Assembly (NCBI GenBank): GCA_910587705.1
Contig: CAJUMX010000015.1
Span: 1 to 64,000 of the forward strand
Source: an uncultured Oscillibacter sp.
Lineage (GTDB): Bacteria; Bacillota; Clostridia; Oscillospirales; Oscillospiraceae
Direction of reading: 5' to 3'
Length of the DNA: 64,000 bases
Under the pieces are notes generated by a model. The model worked only from the letters and a program-made list of their open reading frames with translations, was not told the DNA's origin and searched no databases. Numbering within the stretch: position 1 is the first letter of the stretch; each line of letters starts with the position of its first letter. Both the position numbers and the translations under genes were made by a program. Shown one piece after another: positions 34,010 to 42,738 of this stretch.

Positions 34010-34849
34010 ATTAGCGATAACTGGATCGTAAGCATCCTGGAGAGCGCCCTGACGGACTGGAACGGCAAACTCTCCGAGATATGGACCCTGCTGACACAGA
34101 CGCCGCAGAACTTCAAGGGCGGCGATATTTGGACCGCCGTCTCCGGCATCCACACCGCCATGGTGGGCGTTGGGTACGGCCTCCTGGTTCTGTTCTTCGC
34201 CATGGGTATCTTCCAGAGCGCCGCCAGCTTTCGGGACTTCCAACGCCCGGAGTTTGCTTTGCGGCATTTCATCCGTTTCCTTCTGGCGAAGGTGGCCGTG
34301 GGGAGCTGCATGGAGATCATGACTGCTATTTTCAGCGTATGCGGCGGAATCGTGGCGACCGTGATGAACGGCATGGGCGGTTCTGTCTCCACGGCGGCCA
34401 CATTGCCCAGCGAGATTGTGACGGCGATAGAGGGCCTGGGCCTCCTGGAGAGCATCCCCTTGTGGCTGGTCTCCCTGCTGGGCAGCCTGTTCATTACGGT
34501 TATGTCCTTCATTCTGCTGCTGACGGTGTACGGGCGGTTTTTCCGGCTCTATATGTTCACGGCCCTGGCGCCCCTGCCCCTGGCCTCCTTCGCCGGGGAG
34601 GGCACCGCCGCCAGCGGCAAGGCGTTTCTCAAAAGCTACATCGGCGTCTGCATGGAGGGGGCGGTAATCGTCCTGGCCTGCCTGATCTACTCCGCGTTTC
34701 TCTCCAGCAGCAGCCCGGCGGTAGACGCCAGCCTGCCCGCTGTCACCATGGCATGGCAATACATTGGACAGCTCATTTTCAATATGCTGATCCTCACGGG
34801 GCTGGTGAAGGGAGCGGACCGGATTGTGAAGGAGATGCTGGGGTTATAG
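34010..34849 (+). CDS. VirB6/TrbL-like channel protein, apparent ATT start
   Basis: 279 residues if it starts at ATT 34010, which reads (M)SDNWIVSILESALTDWNGKL then EIWTLLTQTPQNFKG, as in family members. TGGAGG is 9 bp upstream, and an in-frame TGA at 34001 excludes earlier starts; the first ATG is 50 codons later (34160). About six membrane helices follow (VGYGLLVLFFAMGIF, SLLGSLFITVMSFILLLTVY, AVIVLACLIYSAFL and others). It would form the inner-membrane pore of the transfer apparatus. Confidence 0.8.
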   Translation: MSDNWIVSILESALTDWNGKLSEIWTLLTQTPQNFKGGDIWTAVSGIHTAMVGVGYGLLVLFFAMGIFQSAASFRDFQRPEFALRHFIRFLLAKVAVGSCMEIMTAIFSVCGGIVATVMNGMGGSVSTAATLPSEIVTAIEGLGLLESIPLWLVSLLGSLFITVMSFILLLTVYGRFFRLYMFTALAPLPLASFAGEGTAASGKAFLKSYIGVCMEGAVIVLACLIYSAFLSSSSPAVDASLPAVTMAWQYIGQLIFNMLILTGLVKGADRIVKEMLGL

Positions 34850-35148
34850 AAAAATGGTAGAAAATGTCGAAATTTTATAAAATACTAATGGACAAGCTAA
34901 TAATGAAATATATTTTGTTAATTCTTATAGTTATCGTTAAAAGAACGAAAGCCGATATTTATAGAGCAAAGGTGTAAAAGATTAAGGGATACCGTATACT
35001 TGTAGGGATAGTTTAGCAGGCTATTCATATGAGTGTAGGCTGTCTCTTATGATAATATTGCGTGGGTTTCTATGTCGGATACATTGTTTGGCTTGTTTGG
35101 AGAGGAGGTCCCCCAGCTTCTTAATGGAAAAAATACGACTATCTGGTG
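34850..35148. other. AT-rich spacer with a tiny reading frame
   Basis: Base composition falls sharply from the surrounding G+C-rich genes. It holds no clear promoter. A 25-codon frame at 35072-35149 (MSDTLFGLFGEEVPQLLNGK...) ends in TGATG, overlapping the next ATG; this may be a translated leader or the start of a frameshifted gene. Confidence 0.45.
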
Positions 35149-35493
35149 ATGTCATTACCGGGATACGTATGCCCCTTGAGGAAGGGGGCAATCAATATTT
35201 CAACCTCAGCTTGGATTTCTGTAGTAAAAGAACTCCCCGCTTCTGCGGTGATTTGTATTGTCATCCTGTATATCATATACAAAGCCCTTCGCACAGTTTT
35301 GTGGTTTATTATAGCGCGGCGAGGTGTAGAAAAGGGCTATGATTTCGTGGAAGTCAGGCCCAAAAAACTCCAGTTGTCAAAAAAAGAACCATCTACATCT
35401 GAGAAAGCAAAACAAGAAACTGATAAGCGGACAACAGAAGCAGACAGGAAAGTTATATCTTTTCCCAACAAAAAATCCAAAAATCAATCATAA
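35149..35493 (+). CDS. small single-pass membrane protein, unknown function
   Basis: 114 residues from ATG 35149, which overlaps the stop of the tiny preceding frame. One hydrophobic helix (ASAVICIVILYIIYKALRTV, about 32-55) and a long basic, Lys/Ser-rich tail (KKLQLSKKEPSTSEKAKQET). AT-rich codon use differs from the neighbouring transfer genes. It sits between the VirB6-like and PrgI genes and could be a late acquisition or a small channel subunit. Confidence 0.5.
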   Translation: MSLPGYVCPLRKGAINISTSAWISVVKELPASAVICIVILYIIYKALRTVLWFIIARRGVEKGYDFVEVRPKKLQLSKKEPSTSEKAKQETDKRTTEADRKVISFPNKKSKNQS

Positions 35494-35548
35494 GGGGGCA
35501 TATTATTTGCCGTATCCCTGCGAGAAGCATATACAATATGCTTCTGTT

Positions 35549-35583
35549 CAAGGAGACTACATGAGTAGCCTCCTTGTTCTTTT
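35549..35583 (+). terminator. terminator before the PrgI gene
   Basis: AAGGAGACTAC and GTAGCCTCCTT (one mismatch) around ATGA, then GTTCTTTT. A second smaller hairpin (GAAGCATA/TATGCTTC) precedes it at 35522-35542. Confidence 0.65.
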
Positions 35584-35616
35584 GTCGGGATAAATCAAAG
35601 CATAGGAGGAATAAAT

Positions 35617-35961
35617 ATCGAAATTAAGATTCCCAAAGAAGTCCGCCAGCACAAGGAGACGATCTTTTTCGGTCTCTCCACCCGGCAATTCTTCTGCGCC
35701 GTGGCCGCCGTGGGGATTGCCGTGGCCGTCTACCTGGGCCTGGGTCCCATACTCGGCCAGGAGACCGCAAGCTGGCTCTGCGTCCTGGCCGCCGCACCCA
35801 TAGCCGTGGCCGGGTTCTTCAGCTACAACGGCCTGACCCTGGAGCAATTTGCCTGGGCCTTCCTCAAATCCGAACTGCTTTGCGCCGGAGGACGGCGGTT
35901 CGTCTCCGAGAACTTCTACTACACTATGCTGCACCGAAAGGAGGCCATAGACTTTGATTAA
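35617..35961 (+). CDS. PrgI-family type IV secretion protein, apparent ATC start
   Basis: About 114 residues. The family N-terminus EIKIPKEVRQHKETIFFGLS begins directly after an ATC at 35617; AGGAGGA is 6 bp upstream. There is no ATG, GTG or TTG in frame at this position, and starting later would remove the conserved N-terminus. Two membrane helices (AVAAVGIAVAVYLGLGPIL and CVLAAAPIAVAGFFSY) and a C-terminal amphipathic part follow. PrgI proteins are VirB3-like partners of the VirB4 ATPase, whose gene overlaps it. Confidence 0.82.
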   Translation: MEIKIPKEVRQHKETIFFGLSTRQFFCAVAAVGIAVAVYLGLGPILGQETASWLCVLAAAPIAVAGFFSYNGLTLEQFAWAFLKSELLCAGGRRFVSENFYYTMLHRKEAIDFD

Positions 35962-38284
35962 AGCACTTGCCGCCGCCAACAAGAGCGAGCGGGACAAGTT
36001 CAAAATCCCCCGCAGCGTCCAGCAGTCCATCCCCGTCAAATGCGTCTACGAGGACGGCATTTGGCTGGTGGGCCGCAAGCACAGCCGGACTTGGCGCTTT
36101 TCCGATGTCAACTACGCCGCCGCGTCCGAGGATGACCGGCGGGGCATCTTCCTCTCCTACGGCGGCGTCCTCAACTCCCTGCCCACGGACGCCGCCGCCA
36201 AAATCACCATCATCAACCGCCGCCTCAACCCCGTGGACTTCCAGCGCACCATTTTGATGAAGGAGCGGGGGGACGGCCTGGACAAGTACCGCCGGGAATC
36301 CAACCGCATCCTCACCCAGCGGGCGGCGGAGAGCAACAATCTGGTCCAGGAGAAGTACATCACCCTCTCCATTCCCCAGCGGAAGATCGAGGAAAGCCGC
36401 GCCTACTTCCGCCGGGTGGACGCCAACCTCTCCAAGAGCTTCGGACGCCTGGACAGCGGCGCCCGGCCTGTTTCCACCCATGACCGGCTCCGCATTTTGC
36501 ACGACTTCTTCCGCCCCGGCGAGGAACAGTATTTCACCTTCGACCAGTCCGCCGCCGTCCGCCGGGGCCTGGACTTCCGGGACCTGATCTGCCCGGACGG
36601 ACTGCGGTTCCGGGCCGGGCACTTCGAGATGGGGGACAAGGTAGGCCGGGTCCTGTTCCTCAAAGACTACGCCAGCTACATCAAGGACAGCATGATCTCC
36701 GACCTCTCCGACTTCTCCCGGAACCTCATGCTGTCCATTGACATTCTCCCCATTCCCACGGACGAGGCCGTGAAGGAGATACAAGGCCGCATCCTGGGCA
36801 TTGAGACGGACATCACCCGCTGGCAGCAGCGGCAGAACGACAAGAACAACTTCACCGCCACGGTGCCCTATGACCTGGAGCAGCTTCGGGGCGAGGCCAA
36901 GGAATTTCTCTCCGACCTCACGGAACGGGACCAGCGCATGATGTTCGCCGTGGTGACGCTGGTGCATATCGCGGACAGCCTGGAGCAGCTGGACGCCGAC
37001 ACGGAGACGCTTCTTTCTATTGGCCGGGAACACCTCTGCCAATTCTCCGTCCTGCGCTACCAGCAGGAGGACGGCTTGAATACCGTCCTGCCCTATGGCC
37101 TGCGCCGGGTAAAGGCCCTGCGGACGCTGACCACGGAGAGCGCCGCCGTGTTGATGCCCTTCCGGGTCCAGGAGATTCAGGACCCCGGCGGTCTGCCCTA
37201 TGGCGTCAACGCCATTTCCAAGAATCTGCTGATCTGCGACCGCAAGCGACTGATTTCTCCCCACGCCTTTTACCTGGGCGTCTCCGGCTCCGGCAAGTCC
37301 ATGGCGATGAAATCCACCATCCAAAACGTGGCTCTGGCGACCCAGGATGACATTATCATCATTGACGCCGAGCGGGAGTACGGCCCCCTGGCCCGCGCCC
37401 TGGGCGGGGAAGTCATTGAGATTTCCCCGCATAGCAAGCACCACATCAACCCCCTGGAAGTGACGGAGGACTACGGGGACGGGGAGAATCCCGTTGCCAT
37501 GAAGTCCGAAATCATCACCAGCACTTTGGAGCAGCAGATGGGCGTGGGGCGGCTTACCGGCAGCCACAAGTCCATCATTGACCGCTGCACCGCCAACGTC
37601 TACCAGACCTATTTCAGCAGCCGGGGGAAGGCCCCCATGCCCCTGCTGACAGACTGGCGGAACGAGGTCATGCGGCAGGTGGACCCGGAGGCCCGGGAGA
37701 TCGCCCTGGCCGCCGAGCTAATCACCGAGGGCAGCTTAAACGTGTTCGCCCACCCCGGCAACGTCAACATGGACAGCCGGATCGTGGTGCTGGACCTCTA
37801 TGAGATGGGGGAACAGCTCCGGCCCACGGCCCTGGTCGTCACCCTGGAGGCCATCCAGAACCGCGTCATGGAGAACCGGAAGAAGGGCAAGTACACCTGG
37901 GTATTCCTGGACGAAGTGTACTTGTACTTCAAATACCACTACTCCGGGGAATTTCTCTACCGGGCCTGGAAGCGGTTCCGCAAATACGCCGCGCCCATGA
38001 CGGCGGCCACGCAGAATATCGAGGAATGTCTGAAATCCGAGACGGCCCGCCTCATGCTGGCGAACTCCGAATTTCTGCTGCTGTTCAATCAGGCGGCCAC
38101 GGACCGGGCGGAGCTGGCGAAGCTCCTGCATATCTCCGATACGCAGATGGGCTACATCACCAACGCCGAGGCGGGACACGGCCTCCTGCGGATCGGCGGC
38201 GCCCTGGTGCCCTTCTCCAACACCATCCCAAAGGACACGGAACTGTATAAACTCATGTCAACGACCCCTGGTGAAAAATTTTAA
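35954..38284 (+). CDS. VirB4-like conjugation ATPase
   Basis: 776 residues from a TTG at 35954 (AAAGGAGG, 9 bp), inside the end of the PrgI gene. N-terminal VirB4 domain (SRTWRFSDVNYAAASEDDRR, SLPTDAAAKITIINRRLNP), then an ATPase with Walker A YLGVSGSGKSMAMK (near residue 445) and Walker B YTWVFLDEVYLYF. It ends with the TAATQNIEECLKSETARLML region. It powers substrate export and pilus assembly at the membrane. Confidence 0.93.
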   Translation: MIKALAAANKSERDKFKIPRSVQQSIPVKCVYEDGIWLVGRKHSRTWRFSDVNYAAASEDDRRGIFLSYGGVLNSLPTDAAAKITIINRRLNPVDFQRTILMKERGDGLDKYRRESNRILTQRAAESNNLVQEKYITLSIPQRKIEESRAYFRRVDANLSKSFGRLDSGARPVSTHDRLRILHDFFRPGEEQYFTFDQSAAVRRGLDFRDLICPDGLRFRAGHFEMGDKVGRVLFLKDYASYIKDSMISDLSDFSRNLMLSIDILPIPTDEAVKEIQGRILGIETDITRWQQRQNDKNNFTATVPYDLEQLRGEAKEFLSDLTERDQRMMFAVVTLVHIADSLEQLDADTETLLSIGREHLCQFSVLRYQQEDGLNTVLPYGLRRVKALRTLTTESAAVLMPFRVQEIQDPGGLPYGVNAISKNLLICDRKRLISPHAFYLGVSGSGKSMAMKSTIQNVALATQDDIIIIDAEREYGPLARALGGEVIEISPHSKHHINPLEVTEDYGDGENPVAMKSEIITSTLEQQMGVGRLTGSHKSIIDRCTANVYQTYFSSRGKAPMPLLTDWRNEVMRQVDPEAREIALAAELITEGSLNVFAHPGNVNMDSRIVVLDLYEMGEQLRPTALVVTLEAIQNRVMENRKKGKYTWVFLDEVYLYFKYHYSGEFLYRAWKRFRKYAAPMTAATQNIEECLKSETARLMLANSEFLLLFNQAATDRAELAKLLHISDTQMGYITNAEAGHGLLRIGGALVPFSNTIPKDTELYKLMSTTPGEKF

Positions 38285-38343
38285 GAACTACATTTGACCA
38301 GCATGTCATCATATTAAAATTTTATAAAAGTGCACAATCACTC

Positions 38344-38383
38344 TTGACTACGTCAGTTGATGTATGCTATACTTACTGACGTA
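38344..38383 (+). promoter_or_regulatory. promoter with an overlapping 9-bp inverted-repeat operator
   Basis: TTGACT (38344-38349), 18 bp, TATACT (38368-38373). TACGTCAGT (38349-38357) and its exact inverted copy ACTGACGTA (38375-38383) bracket the spacer and -10. This is a typical repressor site, plausibly for the ribbon-helix-helix protein encoded at 39040. Confidence 0.7.
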
Positions 38384-38489
38384 AGGGTAAGTAATCGTCG
38401 GTTTTGATAACCTATGCTTATCCGCAGCATATTTGGACAGGGCAAATTTTATAATAGAAAAAGAATACTTTGGAGGAAAGGAGGCAAAA

Positions 38490-38552
38490 TAGCGAAGAAT
38501 ACTGGAGGTGGTATGATTCGCCCTGTTTGCTGCAAATCTAAAATTGAATAAT
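38490..38552 (+). CDS. possible 20-residue leader peptide
   Basis: AAAGGAGG is followed by ATA GCG AAG AAT..., in frame with ATG 38514 (own GGAGG). Either start reads MIRPVCCKSKIE at the C-terminus. Short, weakly supported; it may be a translated leader of the gene at 38587. Confidence 0.3.
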
Positions 38553-38586
38553 ACTGTGGCGAAGGGCCAGCAGAGGAGCGGATAAA

Positions 38587-38931
38587 ATGATGACAGGAAT
38601 TTTACAATCATATGTTGCACTTTATGTGCCTACAACAATTCATGTTAACCAACCCAGTGATACAACAGAACATGTGAGGTTAGTACAAATTAAGTTTAGC
38701 GGGTGGTTTGGTGCAGAGACGACGACGGAGCATTTTGGAGGCTACATAGCCTCTACGGGCGAAATGGTTGATGAAAAGGTTTATGAGGTCAAATCTTTTT
38801 GTAGCACAGAGCGACTGATAGAGCAATTCCCAAACGTGGTCGCATTGGGTGATCAGCTATGTCGAGAATTGGACCAAGAAAGTATCGCAGGTGAAGTTAA
38901 TAATAAGATGTTTTTTATGAATGGAATGTAA
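38587..38931 (+). CDS. hypothetical protein of 114 residues
   Basis: Begins MMTGILQSYVALYVPTTIHV after GAGGAGCGG. Soluble, mixed alpha/beta, with GGYIASTGEMVDEKVYEVKS and FPNVVALGDQLCRELDQES. I do not recognise a family. It is AT-rich like the whole 38.3-39.7 kb island, has a good upstream promoter/operator and is followed by a strong inverted repeat, so it is likely expressed. It is inserted between virB4 and the NlpC/P60 gene. Confidence 0.6.
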   Translation: MMTGILQSYVALYVPTTIHVNQPSDTTEHVRLVQIKFSGWFGAETTTEHFGGYIASTGEMVDEKVYEVKSFCSTERLIEQFPNVVALGDQLCRELDQESIAGEVNNKMFFMNGM

Positions 38932-38936
38932 TATAG

Positions 38937-38973
38937 CTTGGTTGGGAGAAGCCTAACACTTCTCCCAACCAAG
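38937..38973 (+). terminator. strong inverted repeat, probable terminator
   Basis: 15-bp perfect arms CTTGGTTGGGAGAAG and CTTCTCCCAACCAAG with a 7-base loop, 5 bp after the preceding stop. The T tract is weak. Confidence 0.65.
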
Positions 38974-39039
38974 TCGATATCTTTAAAATTTAATATTGCG
39001 CCGATATTAAGCGGCATCTTTGGAAGTGAGGAGCGCTTT

Positions 39040-39576
39040 ATGGATACTAAATATATTTCGAGATTAAAAGATAAGGAGGGTAGTGTAAAAAGTTCCGTCA
39101 GGTCGAAAGATTTAGCTACAAGGGAACGTGCCAATTTTGTAGTTTCTTCTGACATCATGCACAAATTGCGTGAGACATCTTCCCGTGAACAAATTCCAAT
39201 GTCAAGGATTATAGATACTGCTTTAACAAACTATTTGACTACGTTAAATAGCTCTATGCTATGTGCATCCTTGGAAACAGGAATAGTTATGAGCCATCTA
39301 TTTGAGCTCCTCCTCTTGATTTCTTATCAATCGGTTTTGACTCAAACAATTTTTGAACTCGTTAGTAAATATTTTAAGAATTTCACATATTCGAGATGTG
39401 CGTTTAAGAAAGCCCCACAACAATCCGTAATAATGGGAACAAAATTTTTACTATTTATTAGCGACGAAGATAATACAAAATTTACTGAGTTTCTATCTGC
39501 AATAAACAAACAATCAGAGGGGGAAAGTTCCGATAATATTAAACTAATGCTTGACGGAAATGTAATATCTTTTTGA
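39040..39576 (+). CDS. ribbon-helix-helix regulator-like protein
   Basis: 178 residues from ATG 39040 (GAGGAG upstream). Residues about 22-63 (TRERANFVVSSDIMHKLRET, IPMSRIIDTALTNYL) look like a ribbon-helix-helix DNA-binding fold with a basic strand. The rest (Leu-rich helices LFELLLLISYQSVLTQTIFE, then a charged C-terminus) is unrecognised and may sense a ligand or oligomerise. It may repress the operator at 38349-38383. Confidence 0.6.
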   Translation: MDTKYISRLKDKEGSVKSSVRSKDLATRERANFVVSSDIMHKLRETSSREQIPMSRIIDTALTNYLTTLNSSMLCASLETGIVMSHLFELLLLISYQSVLTQTIFELVSKYFKNFTYSRCAFKKAPQQSVIMGTKFLLFISDEDNTKFTEFLSAINKQSEGESSDNIKLMLDGNVISF

Positions 39577-39652
39577 TTTTAACCTATAGGAGAATCGGTT
39601 TGAAAAATAATGTTGTGCATAAATAGTCGATAAATAAATTATATATTCCCAT

Positions 39653-39696
39653 AAAAAGGCTGTTGTAGAAAGTTTGAATTCTGCAACAGCTTTTTT
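39653..39696 (+). terminator. terminator at the end of the AT-rich island
   Basis: AAAAAGGCTGTTGTAGAA pairs with TTCTGCAACAGCTTTTTT (one wobble pair). Confidence 0.82.
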
Positions 39697-39716
39697 ATTG
39701 ATAGGAGGTTATCTAT

Positions 39717-42005
39717 ATTTTTGAGCTTCGAGAATACAATCGAAACGACAAAATCAAAAACCAAGGCAAGCGCAAAGGCGGCGGGCCGATCCAGGAACAG
39801 GCCCGCCGCGTGATAACGGCGAAAATGCGGAAGGAGCTGGCCCAGCAGAGACGGAGTGTCAGCGGCTCCACCGGCGAGGCAGCCCGCGACACCAGCCCCA
39901 CCGCCGAGGCCATGGAGCAGGTGGAGCAAACCGCCGGGGCTGCTGTCCAGGAAGTGGGTCGCTGGACGAAACAGGGTGTTTCCCGAACTGCTGCCAAGGT
40001 GAAACAGGAGCGCCGGAAAATCAAGGAGCGGCAGGATCAGCCGAAGGAGGGAGAGCCATCCCCGGGACCTCCGGCCCCAGAGACATCGGAGGTCCCCGTC
40101 CCGGAGACACCGGAGGCTTCCGCCCCGGAACAGGGCCTTACAGCGCCCAAGAAACAGACCAGACAAACACCGCCGCGCTCCAAACCCCAGACGGCCGTCA
40201 GAACTGACGGTAAGCCATTGGCCCCGAAGGAGAAGCCCGCCCCGTCTGTCCGCACCAGAACGCCGAAAATACGGCCCGCCAGCGGCCCGGAGGCTCCCAA
40301 TGCTCCGAAGGTGCGTTCTGCGGGTACACCGACAGATCCTCCGGCCTCCAGGACACGGACGGCAGGAGCAAAAAACACGCTGCCCTTTTCTGAACCATGG
40401 GCGGCGGACAGGCTGTCCGCTCCGCCAACGCCGGAAGAGCGTATGCGGGAGTGGGCCGTGGACAAACGGAGGAAACAGGTCCAGGAGCATGGGGAAGCCC
40501 CCGCCTTGCCGGAGTACGGGGGGCCGTCCCCGGTCAGCCATTACGGGAAATCTCCCGTTACCCCCGGCAGCTCCACTACTCCTAAAACGGCCCCTTCTCT
40601 TGAAAATCAATCCATCTATCCATCAATCAAAGAGCGGCCCCGGTCCTCCGCCATTCTGAAAGAGAAAGTCCAGGGCTGGACGATTACCCCCAGGACACGC
40701 CGGAGCGTGGAACAGGCCGTCGGGAGTACGGCCATCCCTCCGAAAGCTCCTGCTCCCGCAGGAGGGAAAAGCGCCGGGAAGCATTTCATGGACCGGGCGC
40801 GCAAAAAAGCAAAAAAAGAGGCTCAGCAGGCCATGGCACAGGGCACGAAAAAGACGGCCAGGGCCGCTGTGGACCTCTCCCGGAAAGCGGCCATAGCCAC
40901 CGCAAAGGCGGTGAAGTCCCTGATCGGCGCTCTCTCCGCCCTGGTGGGCGGAGCCACCCTCGTCGCCGCTCTCTGCGTGATCTTCCTGATTGCCGCCGTG
41001 ATCGCCTCGCCCTTCGGACTTCTCTTTTCCAACGAGCACTCCCCCGGAGCCGTCCCTCTGAACGCCGCCGTGACGCAGATCAATGTGGAGCTGACGGACA
41101 AGCTGTCCCTTCTGCAAGCCGGGGACTATGACAGCATCAACATCCAGGGCACCGGCCCGGACTGGCGGGAGGTGGCGGCGTTGTTCGCCTGCAAGACCGC
41201 CCTGGGCGCGGGCGGCGTGGATGTGGCCGCGCTGACCCCGGACCGGGTGGACCGGCTGAAAGCCGTCTTTTGGGATATGTGTGAGATTACCAGCAGCGTG
41301 GAAACCATAGACCACCCTGCCAACGGAACAAGGGAAGCGTGGACAGAGAAAATTCTACATATCACCATCACCGCCAGGACCGCCGATGAAATGCGGACGG
41401 TCTATCTTTTTACCCCCGAACAGAACAGCGCCTTGACGGACCTTCTGGCGGAGCTGAACGGGATCGACACGTTGCTGGGGGACCTGGGCGTCACCCAAGA
41501 GGACGCCGCCGGGCTGCTACGCCGCTTGCCGGAGGACCTGTCCCCGGAGCGCCGGGCTGTGGTGGAGACGGCCTGCAAGCTGGTGGGCAAGGTGAGCTAT
41601 TTTTGGGGCGGCAAGTCCCTGGTGCTGGGCTGGGATTCCCGCTGGGGAACCATCCAGAAGGTTTGGGCCGCTGGCAGTCCCTCCACGGGAACCTACCGGC
41701 CCTACGGTATGGACTGTTCCGGCTTTGTGGACTGGACTTTCTACAATATGTCCGGCGGCAGCTATGTCATAGGCCACGGCGGAGGGGCCCGGATGCAGCA
41801 CAGCTACTGCACCCCCATTTCCTGGTCCCAGGCCCAGCCCGGCGACTTGGTGTTTTACCCGGAGGACACCCATATTGGCATCGTGGGCGGCTGGGATGAG
41901 AGCGGAAATATCCAGATCATCCACTGTGCCAGCGGGCAAAACAACGTGGTCATTACCGGAAAGGCCGGGTTTACCACCATAGGCAGGCCGGACTACTACG
42001 GCTGA
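39717..42005 (+). CDS. NlpC/P60 cell-wall hydrolase of the transfer apparatus, apparent ATT start
   Basis: 762 residues if it starts at ATT 39717, 8 bp after AGGAGG: the frame reads (M)FELREYNRNDKIKNQGKRKG. No ATG, GTG or TTG is in frame before GTG 39810. A long Pro/Arg/Lys-rich cytoplasmic region (about 50-370) precedes one membrane helix (LVGGATLVAALCVIFLIAAV, near 410). An extracellular linker and an NlpC/P60 domain follow, with catalytic Cys in GMDCSGFVDW and His in DTHIGIVGG and IIHCASG. It opens peptidoglycan for the channel (VirB1-like role). Confidence 0.85.
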   Translation: MFELREYNRNDKIKNQGKRKGGGPIQEQARRVITAKMRKELAQQRRSVSGSTGEAARDTSPTAEAMEQVEQTAGAAVQEVGRWTKQGVSRTAAKVKQERRKIKERQDQPKEGEPSPGPPAPETSEVPVPETPEASAPEQGLTAPKKQTRQTPPRSKPQTAVRTDGKPLAPKEKPAPSVRTRTPKIRPASGPEAPNAPKVRSAGTPTDPPASRTRTAGAKNTLPFSEPWAADRLSAPPTPEERMREWAVDKRRKQVQEHGEAPALPEYGGPSPVSHYGKSPVTPGSSTTPKTAPSLENQSIYPSIKERPRSSAILKEKVQGWTITPRTRRSVEQAVGSTAIPPKAPAPAGGKSAGKHFMDRARKKAKKEAQQAMAQGTKKTARAAVDLSRKAAIATAKAVKSLIGALSALVGGATLVAALCVIFLIAAVIASPFGLLFSNEHSPGAVPLNAAVTQINVELTDKLSLLQAGDYDSINIQGTGPDWREVAALFACKTALGAGGVDVAALTPDRVDRLKAVFWDMCEITSSVETIDHPANGTREAWTEKILHITITARTADEMRTVYLFTPEQNSALTDLLAELNGIDTLLGDLGVTQEDAAGLLRRLPEDLSPERRAVVETACKLVGKVSYFWGGKSLVLGWDSRWGTIQKVWAAGSPSTGTYRPYGMDCSGFVDWTFYNMSGGSYVIGHGGGARMQHSYCTPISWSQAQPGDLVFYPEDTHIGIVGGWDESGNIQIIHCASGQNNVVITGKAGFTTIGRPDYYG

Positions 42006-42013
42006 AAAATGAA

Positions 42014-42062
42014 TCTCACGGTGAGACGCGATTCTTGTCGAGAATCAAATCCCACCGTGAGA
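42014..42062. repeat. two copies of the ICE 13-bp palindrome at the cargo junction
   Basis: Cores at 42014-42026 and 42050-42062, 24 bp apart, starting right after the NlpC/P60 stop codon. They mark the boundary between the G+C-rich transfer genes and the AT-rich cargo. Confidence 0.9.
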
Positions 42063-42173
42063 TTCACTTTTGATGTTATGCTATTTACTTCCAATCGTGC
42101 ATCTGAGAATGAATCAGTACTATACCTTGCTGCCGACTAGACTGGAATATAAAGCCAATGCCGACTTGAACCA

Positions 42174-42725
42174 TTAAGGATTGTAAAGAATATTGTGAAA
42201 AACCAAGAGGGTTTGACCTATATTATAATAAGAATGGACAGAATCGGCTTTAAAGCGGATACTGTCTCCGCTTTTGAGGTGGAACGTATTTTCGTCAATA
42301 TTAAGCTGTAATTCACCACTAAAAACAGTTATAAACTCAATCGTTCCTCTCATATGCATTTCTGATTCCCAACTATATCCGGGCTGTGCTTCAATATAGT
42401 AAATACTAAAATGCTGTCTTTCATCGCCAGGAAATACAACATAGTTTCTAAGGCCTTCGTTTTCTCCCAAGATTGGATCGATTTCTGAAAGCTGAACAAC
42501 TTCATAAGGGTCACGGGGATGCGTCACTAATGTATTGAATGGTACCACCATGCCATTTGCGATTTTCCAAAGCGTGGACAAGGATGGATTTCCGCTTCCA
42601 CGCTCAATCTGTACCAACATGGATTTACTGACTCCGCTGAGTTTAGACAATTCTTCCAAACTCAAATCTTTTTCCTGTCGGATTCGTTTGATATTCTTTG
42701 AAACAATAATATTAATTGTATCCAA
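42174..42725 (-). CDS. XRE-family regulator with a C-terminal cupin domain
   Basis: 183 residues. Helix-turn-helix about 8-62 (IKRIRQEKDLSLEELSKLSG, VSKSMLVQIERGSGNPSLST) and a cupin sensor about 105-180 (GTIEFITVFSGELQLNIDEN, DSIRFKADSVHSYYNIG). This PuuR/SutR-like layout often controls adjacent amino-acid transport or catabolism genes. It is divergent from the symporter gene, so it probably controls the shared 180-bp intergenic region. AT-rich codon use. Confidence 0.88.
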   Translation of the reverse strand: MDTINIIVSKNIKRIRQEKDLSLEELSKLSGVSKSMLVQIERGSGNPSLSTLWKIANGMVVPFNTLVTHPRDPYEVVQLSEIDPILGENEGLRNYVVFPGDERQHFSIYYIEAQPGYSWESEMHMRGTIEFITVFSGELQLNIDENTFHLKSGDSIRFKADSVHSYYNIGQTLLVFHNILYNP

Positions 42726-42738
42726 GCAAAATTTCCCC

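Noticed and set aside
34903..34977. 24-codon hydrophobic frame in the AT-rich spacer
   Set aside because: No ribosome binding site or promoter; not supportable as a gene.
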